Assembly (NCBI RefSeq): GCF_030161395.1
Contig: NZ_BSST01000001.1
Span: 2,790,001 to 2,854,000, forward strand
DNA: 64,000 nt
Direction: 5' to 3'
DNA from: Thalassotalea insulae
GTDB lineage: Bacteria > Pseudomonadota > Gammaproteobacteria > Enterobacterales > Alteromonadaceae
Part shown: positions 1 through 8,883 of the stretch, one piece after another
Layout of the letters: the number at the start of each line of letters is the position of its first letter
Position numbering within the stretch: the stretch's first letter is position 1
Position numbers and translations under genes: made by a program
The notes under the pieces: generated by a model
What the model saw: only the letters and a program-made list of their open reading frames with translations
What the model was told of the DNA's origin: nothing
Databases searched by the model: none

Positions 1-789
1 GAAAATGTACCGGGTATACTGGGTATTCATTTTGAAGGTCCACATTTATCGATTGCGAAAAAAGGCACTCATGCACAAGAGTATATTCGACCTATTTCTG
101 AGCAGGAATGGCAAATTTTATCTCGTAAAGATATCGGCCAAATCATAGTAACTTTAGCGCCTGAAACTGTCAGTGCAGAAGAGGTAAAGCGTATGGTTTC
201 GTTAGGTGTTAAAGTTTGTTTAGGGCATAGCAATGCTGATTTTCATACCGCTCAGGCCGCTATCGATGCAGGGGCTGATGGCTTTACGCATTTATTTAAC
301 GCAATGTCGCCGTTGCAGGGCAGATCACCAGGGATGACAGGTTGTGCATTATTAAATGACCAAACTTATTGCGGTATTATTATCGACGGTCATCATGTTG
401 ATTATCACAGTGCAAAATTAGCGCTAAAAACAAAGCCAAAAGGAAAGGTATTTTTAGTGACTGATGCAATGTCAACCATAGGGACAGGACAAACCGAATT
501 TTCATTTTTTGATCGTACTGTCTATTTAAAAGATGGTCGCTTAACATCGACTACCGGAGAATTGGCCGGAGCAGCATTAGATATGGCGACGGCAGTGAAA
601 AATAGTGCTCAAGGTTTGGATGTTGGACTAGAAGAAGCTATTCGAATGGCGTCTCTCTATCCGGCGGATTATCTTGGACAAAGTAAGTATCGTGGCGTAA
701 TAAAAGCAGGCTGTTATGCTGATTTCATTTTATTGAATGACGAGCTTAAGGTAGAGTCTACTTGGATATCAGGGAAAAAAGTTTATTAA
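1..789 (+). CDS. nagA: N-acetylglucosamine-6-phosphate deacetylase, 3' part
   Basis: Cytoplasmic enzyme that removes acetate from GlcNAc-6-phosphate to give glucosamine-6-phosphate, the first catabolic step after uptake and phosphorylation. The frame is open from base 1, so the N-terminus lies outside the window; about 262 residues are present of a usual ~380. Visible amidohydrolase landmarks are HFEGPHL near the start (metal-ligand Glu), GHSNA and THLFNAMSP (metal and substrate His), DGHHVDY, and VTDAMS with the catalytic Asp, then the terminal beta-strand domain ending GYADFILLNDE-like. The order and spacing match NagA. It is followed 56 bp later by the GlcNAc transporter gene, so the two likely share a transcript and regulator. 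Confidence 0.95.
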   Translation, partial: ENVPGILGIHFEGPHLSIAKKGTHAQEYIRPISEQEWQILSRKDIGQIIVTLAPETVSAEEVKRMVSLGVKVCLGHSNADFHTAQAAIDAGADGFTHLFNAMSPLQGRSPGMTGCALLNDQTYCGIIIDGHHVDYHSAKLALKTKPKGKVFLVTDAMSTIGTGQTEFSFFDRTVYLKDGRLTSTTGELAGAALDMATAVKNSAQGLDVGLEEAIRMASLYPADYLGQSKYRGVIKAGCYADFILLNDELKVESTWISGKKVY

Positions 790-845
790 AATTAACTGGT
801 TAAATTAAACAATAAGAATAACAAAAGACAATAAATGAGGAAATT

Positions 846-2150
846 ATGGAAATGACAGTGACGAGCGAGAAGCGAAGTAGTAGCGCAATCCCAATGGCGA
901 TTGTTGCGACACTCTTTTTTATATTAGGGTTCGCGACCTGGTTGAACGGTTCTTTAATGCCATATTTAAAACAAATATTGCAGTTAACGCCGTTTCAGGC
1001 GTCATTGATCTTGTTTTCATTTTATATTGCAGTGACTTTTACTGCATTGCCGTCGGCGGCGGTGATCAGAAAAGTCGGCTACAAAAAAGGTATGGCGTTA
1101 GGGATGGCGACTATGATGGTGGCAGGGCTATTATTTATTCCTGCCGCGAAATCTCAAATCTTTATTTTATTTTTATTGGCGCAATTAGTGATGGGCATCG
1201 GCCAAACTTTGCTACAAACAGCGGTTAACCCTTATGTCGTGCGTTTAGGTCCTGAAGAGTCGGCAGCAGCACGTATCAGTATTATGGGAATACTAAATAA
1301 AGGGGCTGGTGTGATTGCACCTATGGTCTTTACCGCATTAATTTTAAGTAACTTCACCCACCTAGTCGGTAAGGAATTGACGCCGATAGAAGTTGATGAA
1401 ATGGCAAATGGCCTGATTTTCCCATATTTAGGTATGGCTGTGTTTATTGGGTTACTGGCATTTGCGGTACTGAAATCACCTTTACCTGAATTGGAAAATG
1501 CGGACGATGATAGTAATAGCAATGGTAAAGAGCAGATTAAACAAGCATTAGCTCACCCAAACTTAGCGTTAGGAGTCATTGCGATTTTTGTATACGTTGC
1601 GGTGGAGGTGATTGCTGGAGATACCATAGGTACTTTCGCATTATCCCTTGGTGTTGAAAATTATAGTGTTATGACTTCCTACACTATGATTTGTATGGTG
1701 ATAGGTTATATTTTGGGGATTGTTTTAATTCCTCGTTATGTTTCTCAGGCTAAGGCATTGACCGTCTCTGCCATCCTTGGCGTATTGTTATCGCTTGGTG
1801 TCTTATTAGGCAGTAATGAGTCATATGCGATTGCTAATGCTGTGCTGGTGCCTTTTGGTGGCGCACAATTGCCTGATACGCTATTAATGATCGCCTTTTT
1901 AGGACTGGCTAATGCCATTGTCTGGCCGGCAGTTTTCCCGTTAGCGCTATCAGGGATGGGGAAATTAACCAGTACAGGCTCAGCACTGTTAGTAATGGGA
2001 ATTGCTGGTGGCGCGTTCGGGCCATTATTTTGGGGACTAGCAAGTGGCAGCTCTTTCGGCCAGCAAGGAGGGTATATTGTGATGTTACCTTGTTATTTAT
2101 TTATCCTGTTTTATGCCTTAAAGGGGCATAAAATGCGCTCTTGGTCATAG
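846..2150 (+). CDS. nagP: N-acetylglucosamine MFS transporter (NagP type)
   Basis: Inner-membrane major facilitator protein, 434 residues with about 12 hydrophobic segments. It resembles the FucP-like sugar:H+ symporters: an early FILGFATWLNGSL segment and the TLLQTAVNPYVVRLGP segment typical of this branch. In marine gammaproteobacteria such proteins next to nagA import GlcNAc released from chitin, replacing the PTS. A GAGG Shine-Dalgarno sits just upstream of ATG 846. Assignment to GlcNAc rather than another sugar rests on the neighbour nagA. A rho-independent terminator follows. Confidence 0.9.
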   Translation: MEMTVTSEKRSSSAIPMAIVATLFFILGFATWLNGSLMPYLKQILQLTPFQASLILFSFYIAVTFTALPSAAVIRKVGYKKGMALGMATMMVAGLLFIPAAKSQIFILFLLAQLVMGIGQTLLQTAVNPYVVRLGPEESAAARISIMGILNKGAGVIAPMVFTALILSNFTHLVGKELTPIEVDEMANGLIFPYLGMAVFIGLLAFAVLKSPLPELENADDDSNSNGKEQIKQALAHPNLALGVIAIFVYVAVEVIAGDTIGTFALSLGVENYSVMTSYTMICMVIGYILGIVLIPRYVSQAKALTVSAILGVLLSLGVLLGSNESYAIANAVLVPFGGAQLPDTLLMIAFLGLANAIVWPAVFPLALSGMGKLTSTGSALLVMGIAGGAFGPLFWGLASGSSFGQQGGYIVMLPCYLFILFYALKGHKMRSWS

Positions 2151-2243
2151 TGGTTAAGAGCTGGTTATCGCGTTGGACTAATTTATCCGTAAGGATATTC
2201 GATCTCACTAGTTGAGGGTGCGTTAAAACGATCTCATTGATCG

Positions 2244-2271
2244 CCCTGGGTTTTTACCTAGGGTTTTTTTT
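2244..2271 (+). terminator. rho-independent terminator after nagP
   Basis: Seven-base stem CCCTGGG / CCTAGGG (one G-T pair) with a six-base loop, followed by eight T residues. It sits about 95 bp after the nagP stop. Confidence 0.8.
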
Positions 2272-2454
2272 ATCTGTCGCATAATGCTAGCTGATTACAT
2301 AATCTAACAAGTTTTTAACAGCAGCCGCTTGATTATTTATTCACTTGCTTTACTATTAGGCGAGCGTAAAAGATAATCGTTTTCTGTGATAGGACTGCGG
2401 TATACCCTAATAACCCGAAAGCTCGTTAATGGGCCGATAATAACAAGGGAAATT

Positions 2455-2682
2455 ATGAGTAATAGTCAAAAAGAGTTGATCACTATTATTTATTATTGTG
2501 ATTCCTCACTGGAGTTAAAACATCAGGTTTGCCAGTTAGAAAAATCGGCATCTGGTCGTGTGATCATCCCTGACGAGTTAAAACAAGGCAAGTCAATCGT
2601 TGCGGTTTGTAACGGTGAAGTGGATATTCTTAATAAAATAGGCGAACGTATTTTACCTAGTGATTCAATAGCCGCTTCTTAA
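2455..2682 (+). CDS. small conserved protein, TIGR02922-like
   Basis: A 75-residue cytoplasmic protein starting MSNSQKELITIIYY. The open frame extends 23 codons further upstream, but ATG 2455 has a good Shine-Dalgarno (AAGGGA five bases before) and the upstream codons have none, so the short form is chosen. The sequence resembles the small TIGR02922 family, which I recall from Colwellia and Shewanella; its function is unknown. It has no signal peptide or membrane segment. It is monocistronic, with a terminator directly after it. Confidence 0.7.
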   Translation: MSNSQKELITIIYYCDSSLELKHQVCQLEKSASGRVIIPDELKQGKSIVAVCNGEVDILNKIGERILPSDSIAAS

Positions 2683-2699
2683 GTAGAAATATTGTTATT

Positions 2700-2735
2700 A
2701 AAAAAGCCGTGATAATTGCTTATCACGGCTTTTTT
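2700..2735. terminator. bidirectional terminator between TIGR02922-like gene and ccmE
   Basis: Perfect 16-bp stem (AAAAAAGCCGTGATAA / its complement) with a four-base loop TTGC. A and T runs on either side let it act for the converging genes on both strands. Confidence 0.9.
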
Positions 2736-2748
2736 AATGGCATGCTAA

Positions 2749-3231
2749 TCAGTTGTTGTTTAGCTGTTCATTTGAATACTCTGGTGCCTGATGCGATTCT
2801 CCTAAAGAATCTGCAATTTCTTTTGGCATATAGTTTTCATCATGCTTCGCCAGCACTTCTGCCGCTTCCAGTGTTTTTGCTGATGTTAATGAACCGTTGG
2901 CTATAATACCTTGGCCTTCACGAAATAAATCCGGCAGAATACCGTCATATTTTACCGTAATCACTTCACCTTTATTGGTAAGGTCAAACTGAACTTTTAG
3001 GCTGTTTTCATCTCGTTTTACACTACCGGTTACAACTAAACCACCAACGCGAATACGCTGACCTAACGACGGCTTAATGCCAGTATCATCTTTACCGTGT
3101 ACTACTTCGTACGGGGTATAAAATAAATCGATATTTTGGCTTAAGGCATAAAGTATCAGGCCAATAATCAGTCCGATGCCGGCTAATACCGATAATACAA
3201 TGGTTAATCGTTTTTTACGGCGTGGGTTCAT
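2749..3231 (-). CDS. ccmE: cytochrome c maturation heme chaperone CcmE
   Basis: Periplasmic, membrane-anchored heme chaperone that binds heme covalently through a His and passes it to CcmF. It has 160 residues, a basic N-terminus MNPRRKKRL, one membrane helix (about 9-30) and an OB-fold domain. The heme-binding His lies in LAKHDENYMP, matching the family motif. It overlaps ccmD by 4 bp and is the last gene of the leftward ccmABCDE operon. Confidence 0.95.
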   Translation of the reverse strand: MNPRRKKRLTIVLSVLAGIGLIIGLILYALSQNIDLFYTPYEVVHGKDDTGIKPSLGQRIRVGGLVVTGSVKRDENSLKVQFDLTNKGEVITVKYDGILPDLFREGQGIIANGSLTSAKTLEAAEVLAKHDENYMPKEIADSLGESHQAPEYSNEQLNNN

Positions 3232-3455
3232 GAATTAACCTCTTGTCTTGCTTGTGTTTGTTGCTTTAATGCGGCTTGTTTTAATTTTTGTTCACGTTTT
3301 TGGCGTTGTTGAATTTGGGTAATAATGTTTTTCTTTTTTGCCAGACTCATCAGGACAAGTAATAGCAATAATGCGGTACTGACACCGTAAGAAAGCCAGA
3401 CATAAAAGCCGTGACCGTCCATAGCGATAAATTCAGAAAGACTAGAAAACTGCAT
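3228..3455 (-). CDS. ccmD: heme exporter protein CcmD
   Basis: Small single-pass membrane protein (75 residues) of the CcmABCD complex that loads heme onto CcmE. It has a FSSLSEFIAMDGHGFYVWLSYG segment, one hydrophobic helix and a long basic, Gln-rich cytoplasmic tail. Its start overlaps the ccmC stop by one base (TAATG), which indicates translational coupling. The family is weakly conserved, but position, length and topology agree. Confidence 0.9.
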   Translation of the reverse strand: MQFSSLSEFIAMDGHGFYVWLSYGVSTALLLLLVLMSLAKKKNIITQIQQRQKREQKLKQAALKQQTQARQEVNS

Positions 3456-4201
3456 TAGCTTGCCTCCATGTTATTAACATAATCACGTACCCACGGGCGC
3501 ATTGCGTTGCGGGCTAGTATTTCATTGCGAAAGCGCAAACCTATGACCCAGCTGATGAGGCAGATAAAACCAATTAAACAGATAATAAATGGCCAGAACA
3601 TCTCACTGCTCATTGATGGGGCACCCAATTTTGATACCGTTGAACCTTGATGTAGGGTATTCCACCATTCAACTGAATATTTAATAATGGGAATGTTCAC
3701 TACACCAACTAAGGATAAGATGCCAGCCGCCTTGCCTGCCAGTGCTTTATCTTCAAAAGCGTTATGCAGGGCTATTACCCCTAAATATAAAAACAACAAG
3801 ATCAGCTCTGAGGTTAAACGGGCATCCCAAATCCACCAAGTTCCCCAGGTTGGGCGTCCCCAGGCTGCGCCTGTGATTAGTGCTATTGCAGTCATTACTG
3901 CGCCAACAGGTGCCATCGCAGCGGCAGAAGCGTCAGCTAATTTTATTTGCCACACTAAGCTGGAAAGAGCGGCAATTGCCATGCCGACGTAAATCCCCAT
4001 AGATAGCATTGCACTTGGCACGTGCAAGTAAAAAATTCGAAAGCTGTTACCTTGTTGATAATCAGCTGGAACAAATAGCAATGCCCATACGATGCCAATG
4101 GATAAAAATAGCATCGTTAATTTGGAAAACCAGGGCAGCAGTTTGCCGGTGAAGTGATAACTCACCTCAGGATTTGCATAAGGATGTAACCATTTCCACA
4201 T
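3455..4201 (-). CDS. ccmC: heme exporter protein CcmC
   Basis: Inner-membrane heme-handling protein that presents heme to CcmE. It has 248 residues and about six membrane helices. The tryptophan-rich WWD signature WGRPTWGTWWIWDARLTSEL is present, with conserved His in FYLHVPSA and LHNAFED on either side. It is coupled to both neighbours by one-base TAATG overlaps, typical of the ccm operon. Confidence 0.96.
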   Translation of the reverse strand: MWKWLHPYANPEVSYHFTGKLLPWFSKLTMLFLSIGIVWALLFVPADYQQGNSFRIFYLHVPSAMLSMGIYVGMAIAALSSLVWQIKLADASAAAMAPVGAVMTAIALITGAAWGRPTWGTWWIWDARLTSELILLFLYLGVIALHNAFEDKALAGKAAGILSLVGVVNIPIIKYSVEWWNTLHQGSTVSKLGAPSMSSEMFWPFIICLIGFICLISWVIGLRFRNEILARNAMRPWVRDYVNNMEAS

Positions 4202-4926
4202 TAGTTGGTACTCACTTTTAGTGCGGCACTAACCGCAAACGGTGATAATGTTAATGAACCTATTAAAAACGCGGCAATTATAGCAAGTTGTCCGCTATAG
4301 GGTAAGTTCATTGCTGCAGTATCAATTGCGCTGGTAGCAAAGATCAATACTGGAATATATAAAGGCAATACCAACAGACTGAGCAGTACACCGCCTTTTT
4401 TAATGCCGACGGTCAAGGCTACTCCTATGGCGCCGAGAAAACTAAGCACAGGTGTACCGAGTAATAAAGTCAGCATTAATGCCAGATAACTTTGCTCATT
4501 TAAATTAAGTAGTACGGCTAAAATCGGAGCAACAAAAATTAATGGTAATCCGGTTAAGCACCAATGAGCAAAAATTTTAGCCAGTACGATAAGAAAAAGT
4601 GGGTGTGGGCTTAATAACATTTGTTCTAATGAACCGTCACTATGATCTGATTTAAATAATCGGTCCAGTGATAATAAGGTCGATAACAGGGCGGCAACCC
4701 AAATTATGCCAGGGGCAACCCGTGCCAAAGTTTGAGGTTCGGGTCCTATACCTAACGGAAACAAGGTGATCACTATGATAAAGAATAATAACGGATTTAA
4801 AATGTCGTCTTTATGACGAAATGCTATGGTTAAATCTCGCTTAAAAATCAGTAGAAAAGCGCCTCTATATGACAGGGAGCGGGTGGCGCTTAACGTTTTC
4901 TGGCTGGGTATACTCATGTCTTTCAT
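4201..4926 (-). CDS. ccmB: heme exporter ABC permease CcmB
   Basis: Membrane subunit of the CcmAB ABC transporter needed to release holo-CcmE. It has 241 residues and six hydrophobic segments. The FKRDLTIAFRHKDDILNPLLFF and DHSDGSLEQMLLSP stretches are characteristic. Two possible starts (Met1, Met4) are four codons apart and the sequence does not decide between them. It lies 25 bp after ccmA. Confidence 0.95.
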   Translation of the reverse strand: MKDMSIPSQKTLSATRSLSYRGAFLLIFKRDLTIAFRHKDDILNPLLFFIIVITLFPLGIGPEPQTLARVAPGIIWVAALLSTLLSLDRLFKSDHSDGSLEQMLLSPHPLFLIVLAKIFAHWCLTGLPLIFVAPILAVLLNLNEQSYLALMLTLLLGTPVLSFLGAIGVALTVGIKKGGVLLSLLVLPLYIPVLIFATSAIDTAAMNLPYSGQLAIIAAFLIGSLTLSPFAVSAALKVSTN

Positions 4927-4951
4927 TTAGGGGTCACTTGCATTATTCAGC

Positions 4952-5593
4952 TTAAAAAAAGCGATATTCCAGAGCTAATTTCTTATAACATTCAGGCGGT
5001 ATGGTTAAATCCTGGTGCGTAGTAAGAATAACGCAGCCACCTTGTTTAGCGTGTTTAAGCATTAAATTTTCTAGTGTTTTAACGCCATGCTTATCAATAG
5101 CAGTAAATGGCTCATCTAAAATCCACACTGGAGCCTGACTTTGCCAGAGTTTTGCCAATGCGATACGACGATGCTGACCGGCGCTAAGGTGGGACGCAAG
5201 GGCATCTTCAAAGCCAAGCAAATTTACTTCTGCCAAGGTTGATTCTGCTTGTGACTTATCTAATCCGCTTAATGCCAGATTAAAACTTAAATTCTCCTGC
5301 GCCGTCATTTCACCTTTAATGCCAGCGAGATGACCAATATAAAGCAAATGCTGATTATAATATTCGCGATCATGGGTAATATTAGTGCCTTTGAAGCTAA
5401 CAGAGCCTTCGTAAGGCTGAGATAGTCCTGCCAATATCCGTAATAAGCTGGTTTTTCCTGCACCATTGGGTCCTTCTATTTGCAGAATTTCACCGGCACA
5501 CACATCAAAATCAAGCTGTTCAAATAAGATGCGTTCTTCTCTGATACAGGTGAGTTGTCTGGTGCTAAGTAATGTCGGAGTGCTTGTTGGCAT
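4952..5593 (-). CDS. ccmA: heme exporter ATP-binding protein CcmA
   Basis: ABC ATPase of the cytochrome c maturation system, 213 residues. Walker A is GPNGAGKTSL (near residue 40), the ABC signature is LSAGQHRRIALAKL and Walker B is VWILDEPFTAID, followed by the H-loop in ILTTHQD. It is the first gene of the leftward ccmABCDE operon, and its promoter should lie in the 282-bp gap shared with divergent ccmF. Confidence 0.96.
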   Translation of the reverse strand: MPTSTPTLLSTRQLTCIREERILFEQLDFDVCAGEILQIEGPNGAGKTSLLRILAGLSQPYEGSVSFKGTNITHDREYYNQHLLYIGHLAGIKGEMTAQENLSFNLALSGLDKSQAESTLAEVNLLGFEDALASHLSAGQHRRIALAKLWQSQAPVWILDEPFTAIDKHGVKTLENLMLKHAKQGGCVILTTHQDLTIPPECYKKLALEYRFF

Positions 5594-5875
5594 CTATTAT
5601 TAAAATACTTTGGTTGTCAGCTGTTTTTGCAATAATGGCTAGTGTAAACAGAAATACTGCTTAATGACTTGATCCTGATCCTACTACAACCAATAAATTT
5701 ATCATACTATATCGCATGCTTTAGCAGAGATTTTTATCTTAAGAGACAGTCTTTAATGAATTTAACCGTAAAACAATGCTAGAATGCCGTTGTTATTTTT
5801 TAGCCGTTTAGCGCAGCCTGTCATGTATTTGAACATCACAGTTAACGGGTGCCTGAATAAATTCGGAGAGCGTAT
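5594..5875. promoter_or_regulatory. divergent intergenic region ccmA / ccmF
   Basis: A 282-bp AT-rich gap between two divergent halves of the cytochrome c maturation locus. It must carry both promoters. I cannot single out a convincing -35/-10 pair or a regulator site. A GGAG Shine-Dalgarno precedes ccmF. Confidence 0.5.
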
Positions 5876-7867
5876 ATGATACCTGAGTTAGGGCAATTTG
5901 CCTTAATCATTGGCTTAGCCTTTGCTATGTGTTTAAGCCTAGTACCTTTAATAGGTGTGTATAGTCATCAGCCAAAACTGGTCGCTTATGCCAAACCATT
6001 AACTTTTGGTATGTTCGCTTTTACAGCGATTAGTATTGTTATTTTGGGCTACAGCTTTGTCATCGATGATTTCTCCGTCAAATATATCGCTGGACATTCG
6101 AATTCACATTTACCTTACTATTTCAAAATCAGCGCTGTCTGGGGAGGTCATGAAGGCTCATTGTTATTATGGGTTTTTTCGTTAACCGCCTGGACCATGG
6201 CAGTAGCTCATTTTAGTAAAGGTATAGATCAGGCATTTACTGCTCGAGTATTGGCGGTGTTAGGCATGATTGCTGTCGGCTTTATGTTTTTTACGTTAGT
6301 GACCTCTAATCCGTTTGAACGTCTATGGCCAGCGGTGCCGCAAGAAGGGCGGGATTTAAATCCGCTATTACAGGATGTCGGTTTGATCATCCATCCGCCA
6401 ATGTTGTATTTAGGTTATGTAGGTTTTGCTGTGTCTTTTGCCTTTGCGATTGCGGCATTAATGTGCGGTAAACTTGATGCTGCTTGGGCAAGGTGGGCAC
6501 GACCTTGGGTCGTCGCTGCCTGGATTTTCTTAACGTTAGGTATAGCGTTAGGTAGCTGGTGGGCATATTACGAACTTGGCTGGGGAGGCTGGTGGTTTTG
6601 GGATCCAGTTGAAAATGCGTCGTTCATGCCGTGGTTAGTCGGAACAGGTTTATTGCATTCATTGGCGGTTACCGAAAAACGGGGTACCTTTAGAAACTGG
6701 ACGGTATTACTTGCTATTTTTGCCTTTAGCTTAAGCCTATTGGGTACTTTCTTAGTACGCTCGGGCGTTATTACCTCGGTGCATTCTTTTGCCGCCGATC
6801 CAACCCGTGGTGCCTTTATCTTATTATTATTGGCTCTGGCGGTAGGTGGTTCATTAACCTTATTTGCGTTTCGCGCGTCGAATGTCGCTAGTTTTAGCCG
6901 TTTTTCATTCTATTCCCGCGAAACCGCGCTATTACTATGTAATATTATTTTAGTGGTTGCTGCAGTGACCGTACTATTAGGCACTATTTATCCGCTTATT
7001 TTAGATGCTGCTGGATTAGGTAAAATCTCCGTTGGCCCGCCGTACTTTAACGCGGTGTTTGTGCCAATTATGAGTGTGTTGTTTGTCATTATGGGGATAG
7101 GACCGTTAATTCGCTGGAAAAAGGCAAAAAAAGGTGAGTTACGTAAGCAAATTACGAAACCGTCAGTTTTCAGTATCTTGCTCGGTGGCGCATTTCCATT
7201 GCTGTACGACGGAGAAATCAATGTACTGGCAAGTTTTGGCATGATATTGGCGTTTTGGGTGTCATTGGTTGTGTTAAAAGATTTGCGTAATCAGGCAAAA
7301 ACCAGCGTAGGGCGTTATCAGTTGTCTCGCATCAGTTTAAGCCAGTGGGGGATGACGGTGGCTCATATGGGCATTGCCGTCACTATTGTTGGTGTCACTT
7401 TGGTTTCCAGTTATGAAAAAGAAATCAGCGTCAAGATGTTTGAAAATGATACCGTGAATATTTCGGGTTATGATGTAACGTTTAAAGGTATTAAGCAGGT
7501 GCAAGGGCCTAATTATAGCGCGGAGCAAGGGCAACTAGAGGTTGCCAAAGACGGAGACTTTATTGCCTTGCTTAAACCTGAGCGTCGTACTTATATGGTA
7601 CAAACGATGGGGATGACAGAAGCTGGCATAGACCCTGGGCTGTTTCGTGATGTTTATGTTGCCTTGGGCGACCCGTTACCTGGAAATGCTTGGGCAATCA
7701 GGGTCCATTTTAAACCTTTTGTTCGCTGGATCTGGCTTGGCGCTATCTTTATGGCATTTGGTGGTTTTATGGCGATGTTGGATAAACGTTATCGCCGCAA
7801 AAAAACGGCAAAAGCAGCAGAAAAAGCTAACCCCGTTGTTCAACAACCGGTAGTTGAAGGAGCATAA
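5876..7867 (+). CDS. ccmF: cytochrome c heme lyase subunit CcmF
   Basis: Large inner-membrane component of the heme lyase that attaches heme to apocytochrome CXXCH motifs. It has 663 residues and about 15 hydrophobic segments. The WWD signature GWGGWWFWDPVENASFMPWL is clear near residue 240, and AVWGGHEGSLLLWV and HPPMLYLGYVG carry conserved His. The C-terminal periplasmic domain runs from about residue 510 to 610. It heads the rightward operon ccmF-ccmG-ccmH-ccmI, followed by hemH. Confidence 0.97.
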   Translation: MIPELGQFALIIGLAFAMCLSLVPLIGVYSHQPKLVAYAKPLTFGMFAFTAISIVILGYSFVIDDFSVKYIAGHSNSHLPYYFKISAVWGGHEGSLLLWVFSLTAWTMAVAHFSKGIDQAFTARVLAVLGMIAVGFMFFTLVTSNPFERLWPAVPQEGRDLNPLLQDVGLIIHPPMLYLGYVGFAVSFAFAIAALMCGKLDAAWARWARPWVVAAWIFLTLGIALGSWWAYYELGWGGWWFWDPVENASFMPWLVGTGLLHSLAVTEKRGTFRNWTVLLAIFAFSLSLLGTFLVRSGVITSVHSFAADPTRGAFILLLLALAVGGSLTLFAFRASNVASFSRFSFYSRETALLLCNIILVVAAVTVLLGTIYPLILDAAGLGKISVGPPYFNAVFVPIMSVLFVIMGIGPLIRWKKAKKGELRKQITKPSVFSILLGGAFPLLYDGEINVLASFGMILAFWVSLVVLKDLRNQAKTSVGRYQLSRISLSQWGMTVAHMGIAVTIVGVTLVSSYEKEISVKMFENDTVNISGYDVTFKGIKQVQGPNYSAEQGQLEVAKDGDFIALLKPERRTYMVQTMGMTEAGIDPGLFRDVYVALGDPLPGNAWAIRVHFKPFVRWIWLGAIFMAFGGFMAMLDKRYRRKKTAKAAEKANPVVQQPVVEGA

Positions 7868-7870
7868 ACG

Positions 7871-8407
7871 GTGAATAAAATTATTCGCTTTATACCCTTG
7901 GTATTATTTATCGCCTTAGGTGTAGTGTTATATCGAGGCTTATCGCTAAATCCTCAAGCATTGCCGTCAGCATTAGTCGGACAAAAAGTGCCGAGTTTTG
8001 TCTTAACGCAGCTTTTAAAACCTGATAACACGTTAACCGAAAAGGATCTGCAAGGGGATATCGTGTTATTAAATGTCTGGGGTACTTGGTGTGTATATTG
8101 TAAGTATGAACACCCTTATCTGGTCGACATTGCCCAAAGTGGCAGGGTGGCATTGTACGGTTTAAATTATAAGGATGACCGCCAGGATGCAAAACAATGG
8201 CTGGTGGATTATCAAAATCCATATCAACTATCGATATTTGATCCATTAGGTAAATTAGGCATTGAACTTGGGGTGACCGCAGCTCCGGAAACTTTTGTGA
8301 TTGATAAGCAGGGCATTATTCGGATGAAGCATGTTGGGCCGATTGATGGTGATATCTGGCAGCAAAAGTTTTTACCTATGATTGAAATTCTAGAGCAAGA
8401 GTCTTAA
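7871..8407 (+). CDS. ccmG: thiol:disulfide interchange protein CcmG/DsbE
   Basis: Periplasmic membrane-anchored thioredoxin that keeps apocytochrome c cysteines reduced. It has 178 residues with an N-terminal signal anchor. The redox motif is WCVYC within NVWGTWCVYCKYEHPYL, followed by the cis-Pro region TAAPETFVID typical of CcmG. The start is GTG, three bases after the ccmF stop. The middle pair VY of the CXXC differs from the more common PT or VA. Confidence 0.95.
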   Translation: MNKIIRFIPLVLFIALGVVLYRGLSLNPQALPSALVGQKVPSFVLTQLLKPDNTLTEKDLQGDIVLLNVWGTWCVYCKYEHPYLVDIAQSGRVALYGLNYKDDRQDAKQWLVDYQNPYQLSIFDPLGKLGIELGVTAAPETFVIDKQGIIRMKHVGPIDGDIWQQKFLPMIEILEQES

Positions 8408-8418
8408 GGAGTGCGCAA

Positions 8419-8880
8419 ATGAAAAAACTAGTTCATTTATTATTCATTGCCGTGACTATCTGCTTTACTGCTCAGGCTTGGAGTACTGATACTTATCAAT
8501 TTCAGGATGAAGTCACGCAGAAAAGATACCAGTCTTTAGTGAAAGAGTTGCGTTGTCCCAAATGTCAAAATCAAAACTTGGCTGATTCTAATGCTCCGAT
8601 AGCAGCAGACTTGCGCCGTGAAGTGTATGAATTGCTGCAACAAGGAAAGTCAGACGGTGAAATCGTCGATTTTATGGTGAAACGTTATGGTGATTTTGTC
8701 CTCTATCGACCAAAAGTCTCTACGTTAACTTATGTCTTATGGTTTGGTCCTGCGGTATTGTTACTTATCGGCGTGATTGTTGTGGTGATTATTTTGCGGA
8801 AAAAGCCAGCGAGAAAAGTGCAAAAATCGTTATCAAATCAACAACAAAATAAACTTGCTGAAATTTTAAAAGATAAATAA
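8419..8880 (+). CDS. ccmH: cytochrome c maturation thioreductase CcmH
   Basis: Periplasmic membrane protein of the heme lyase complex, 153 residues. It has a signal peptide (cleavage near AQAWS), the diagnostic LRCPKCQNQNLADSNAPIAA motif and a C-terminal membrane helix at about 108-130. It corresponds to the short CcmH/CcmL form; the TPR part is a separate gene (ccmI) four bases downstream. Confidence 0.95.
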   Translation: MKKLVHLLFIAVTICFTAQAWSTDTYQFQDEVTQKRYQSLVKELRCPKCQNQNLADSNAPIAADLRREVYELLQQGKSDGEIVDFMVKRYGDFVLYRPKVSTLTYVLWFGPAVLLLIGVIVVVIILRKKPARKVQKSLSNQQQNKLAEILKDK

Positions 8881-8883
8881 TTC

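Noticed and set aside
3687..3992. Plus-strand frame of 101 codons inside ccmC
   Set aside because: Shadow of the well-conserved ccmC gene on the other strand. The same applies to frames opposite nagP, ccmF, valS, pepA, the RND pump, the DUF5916-like gene and the TonB receptor.
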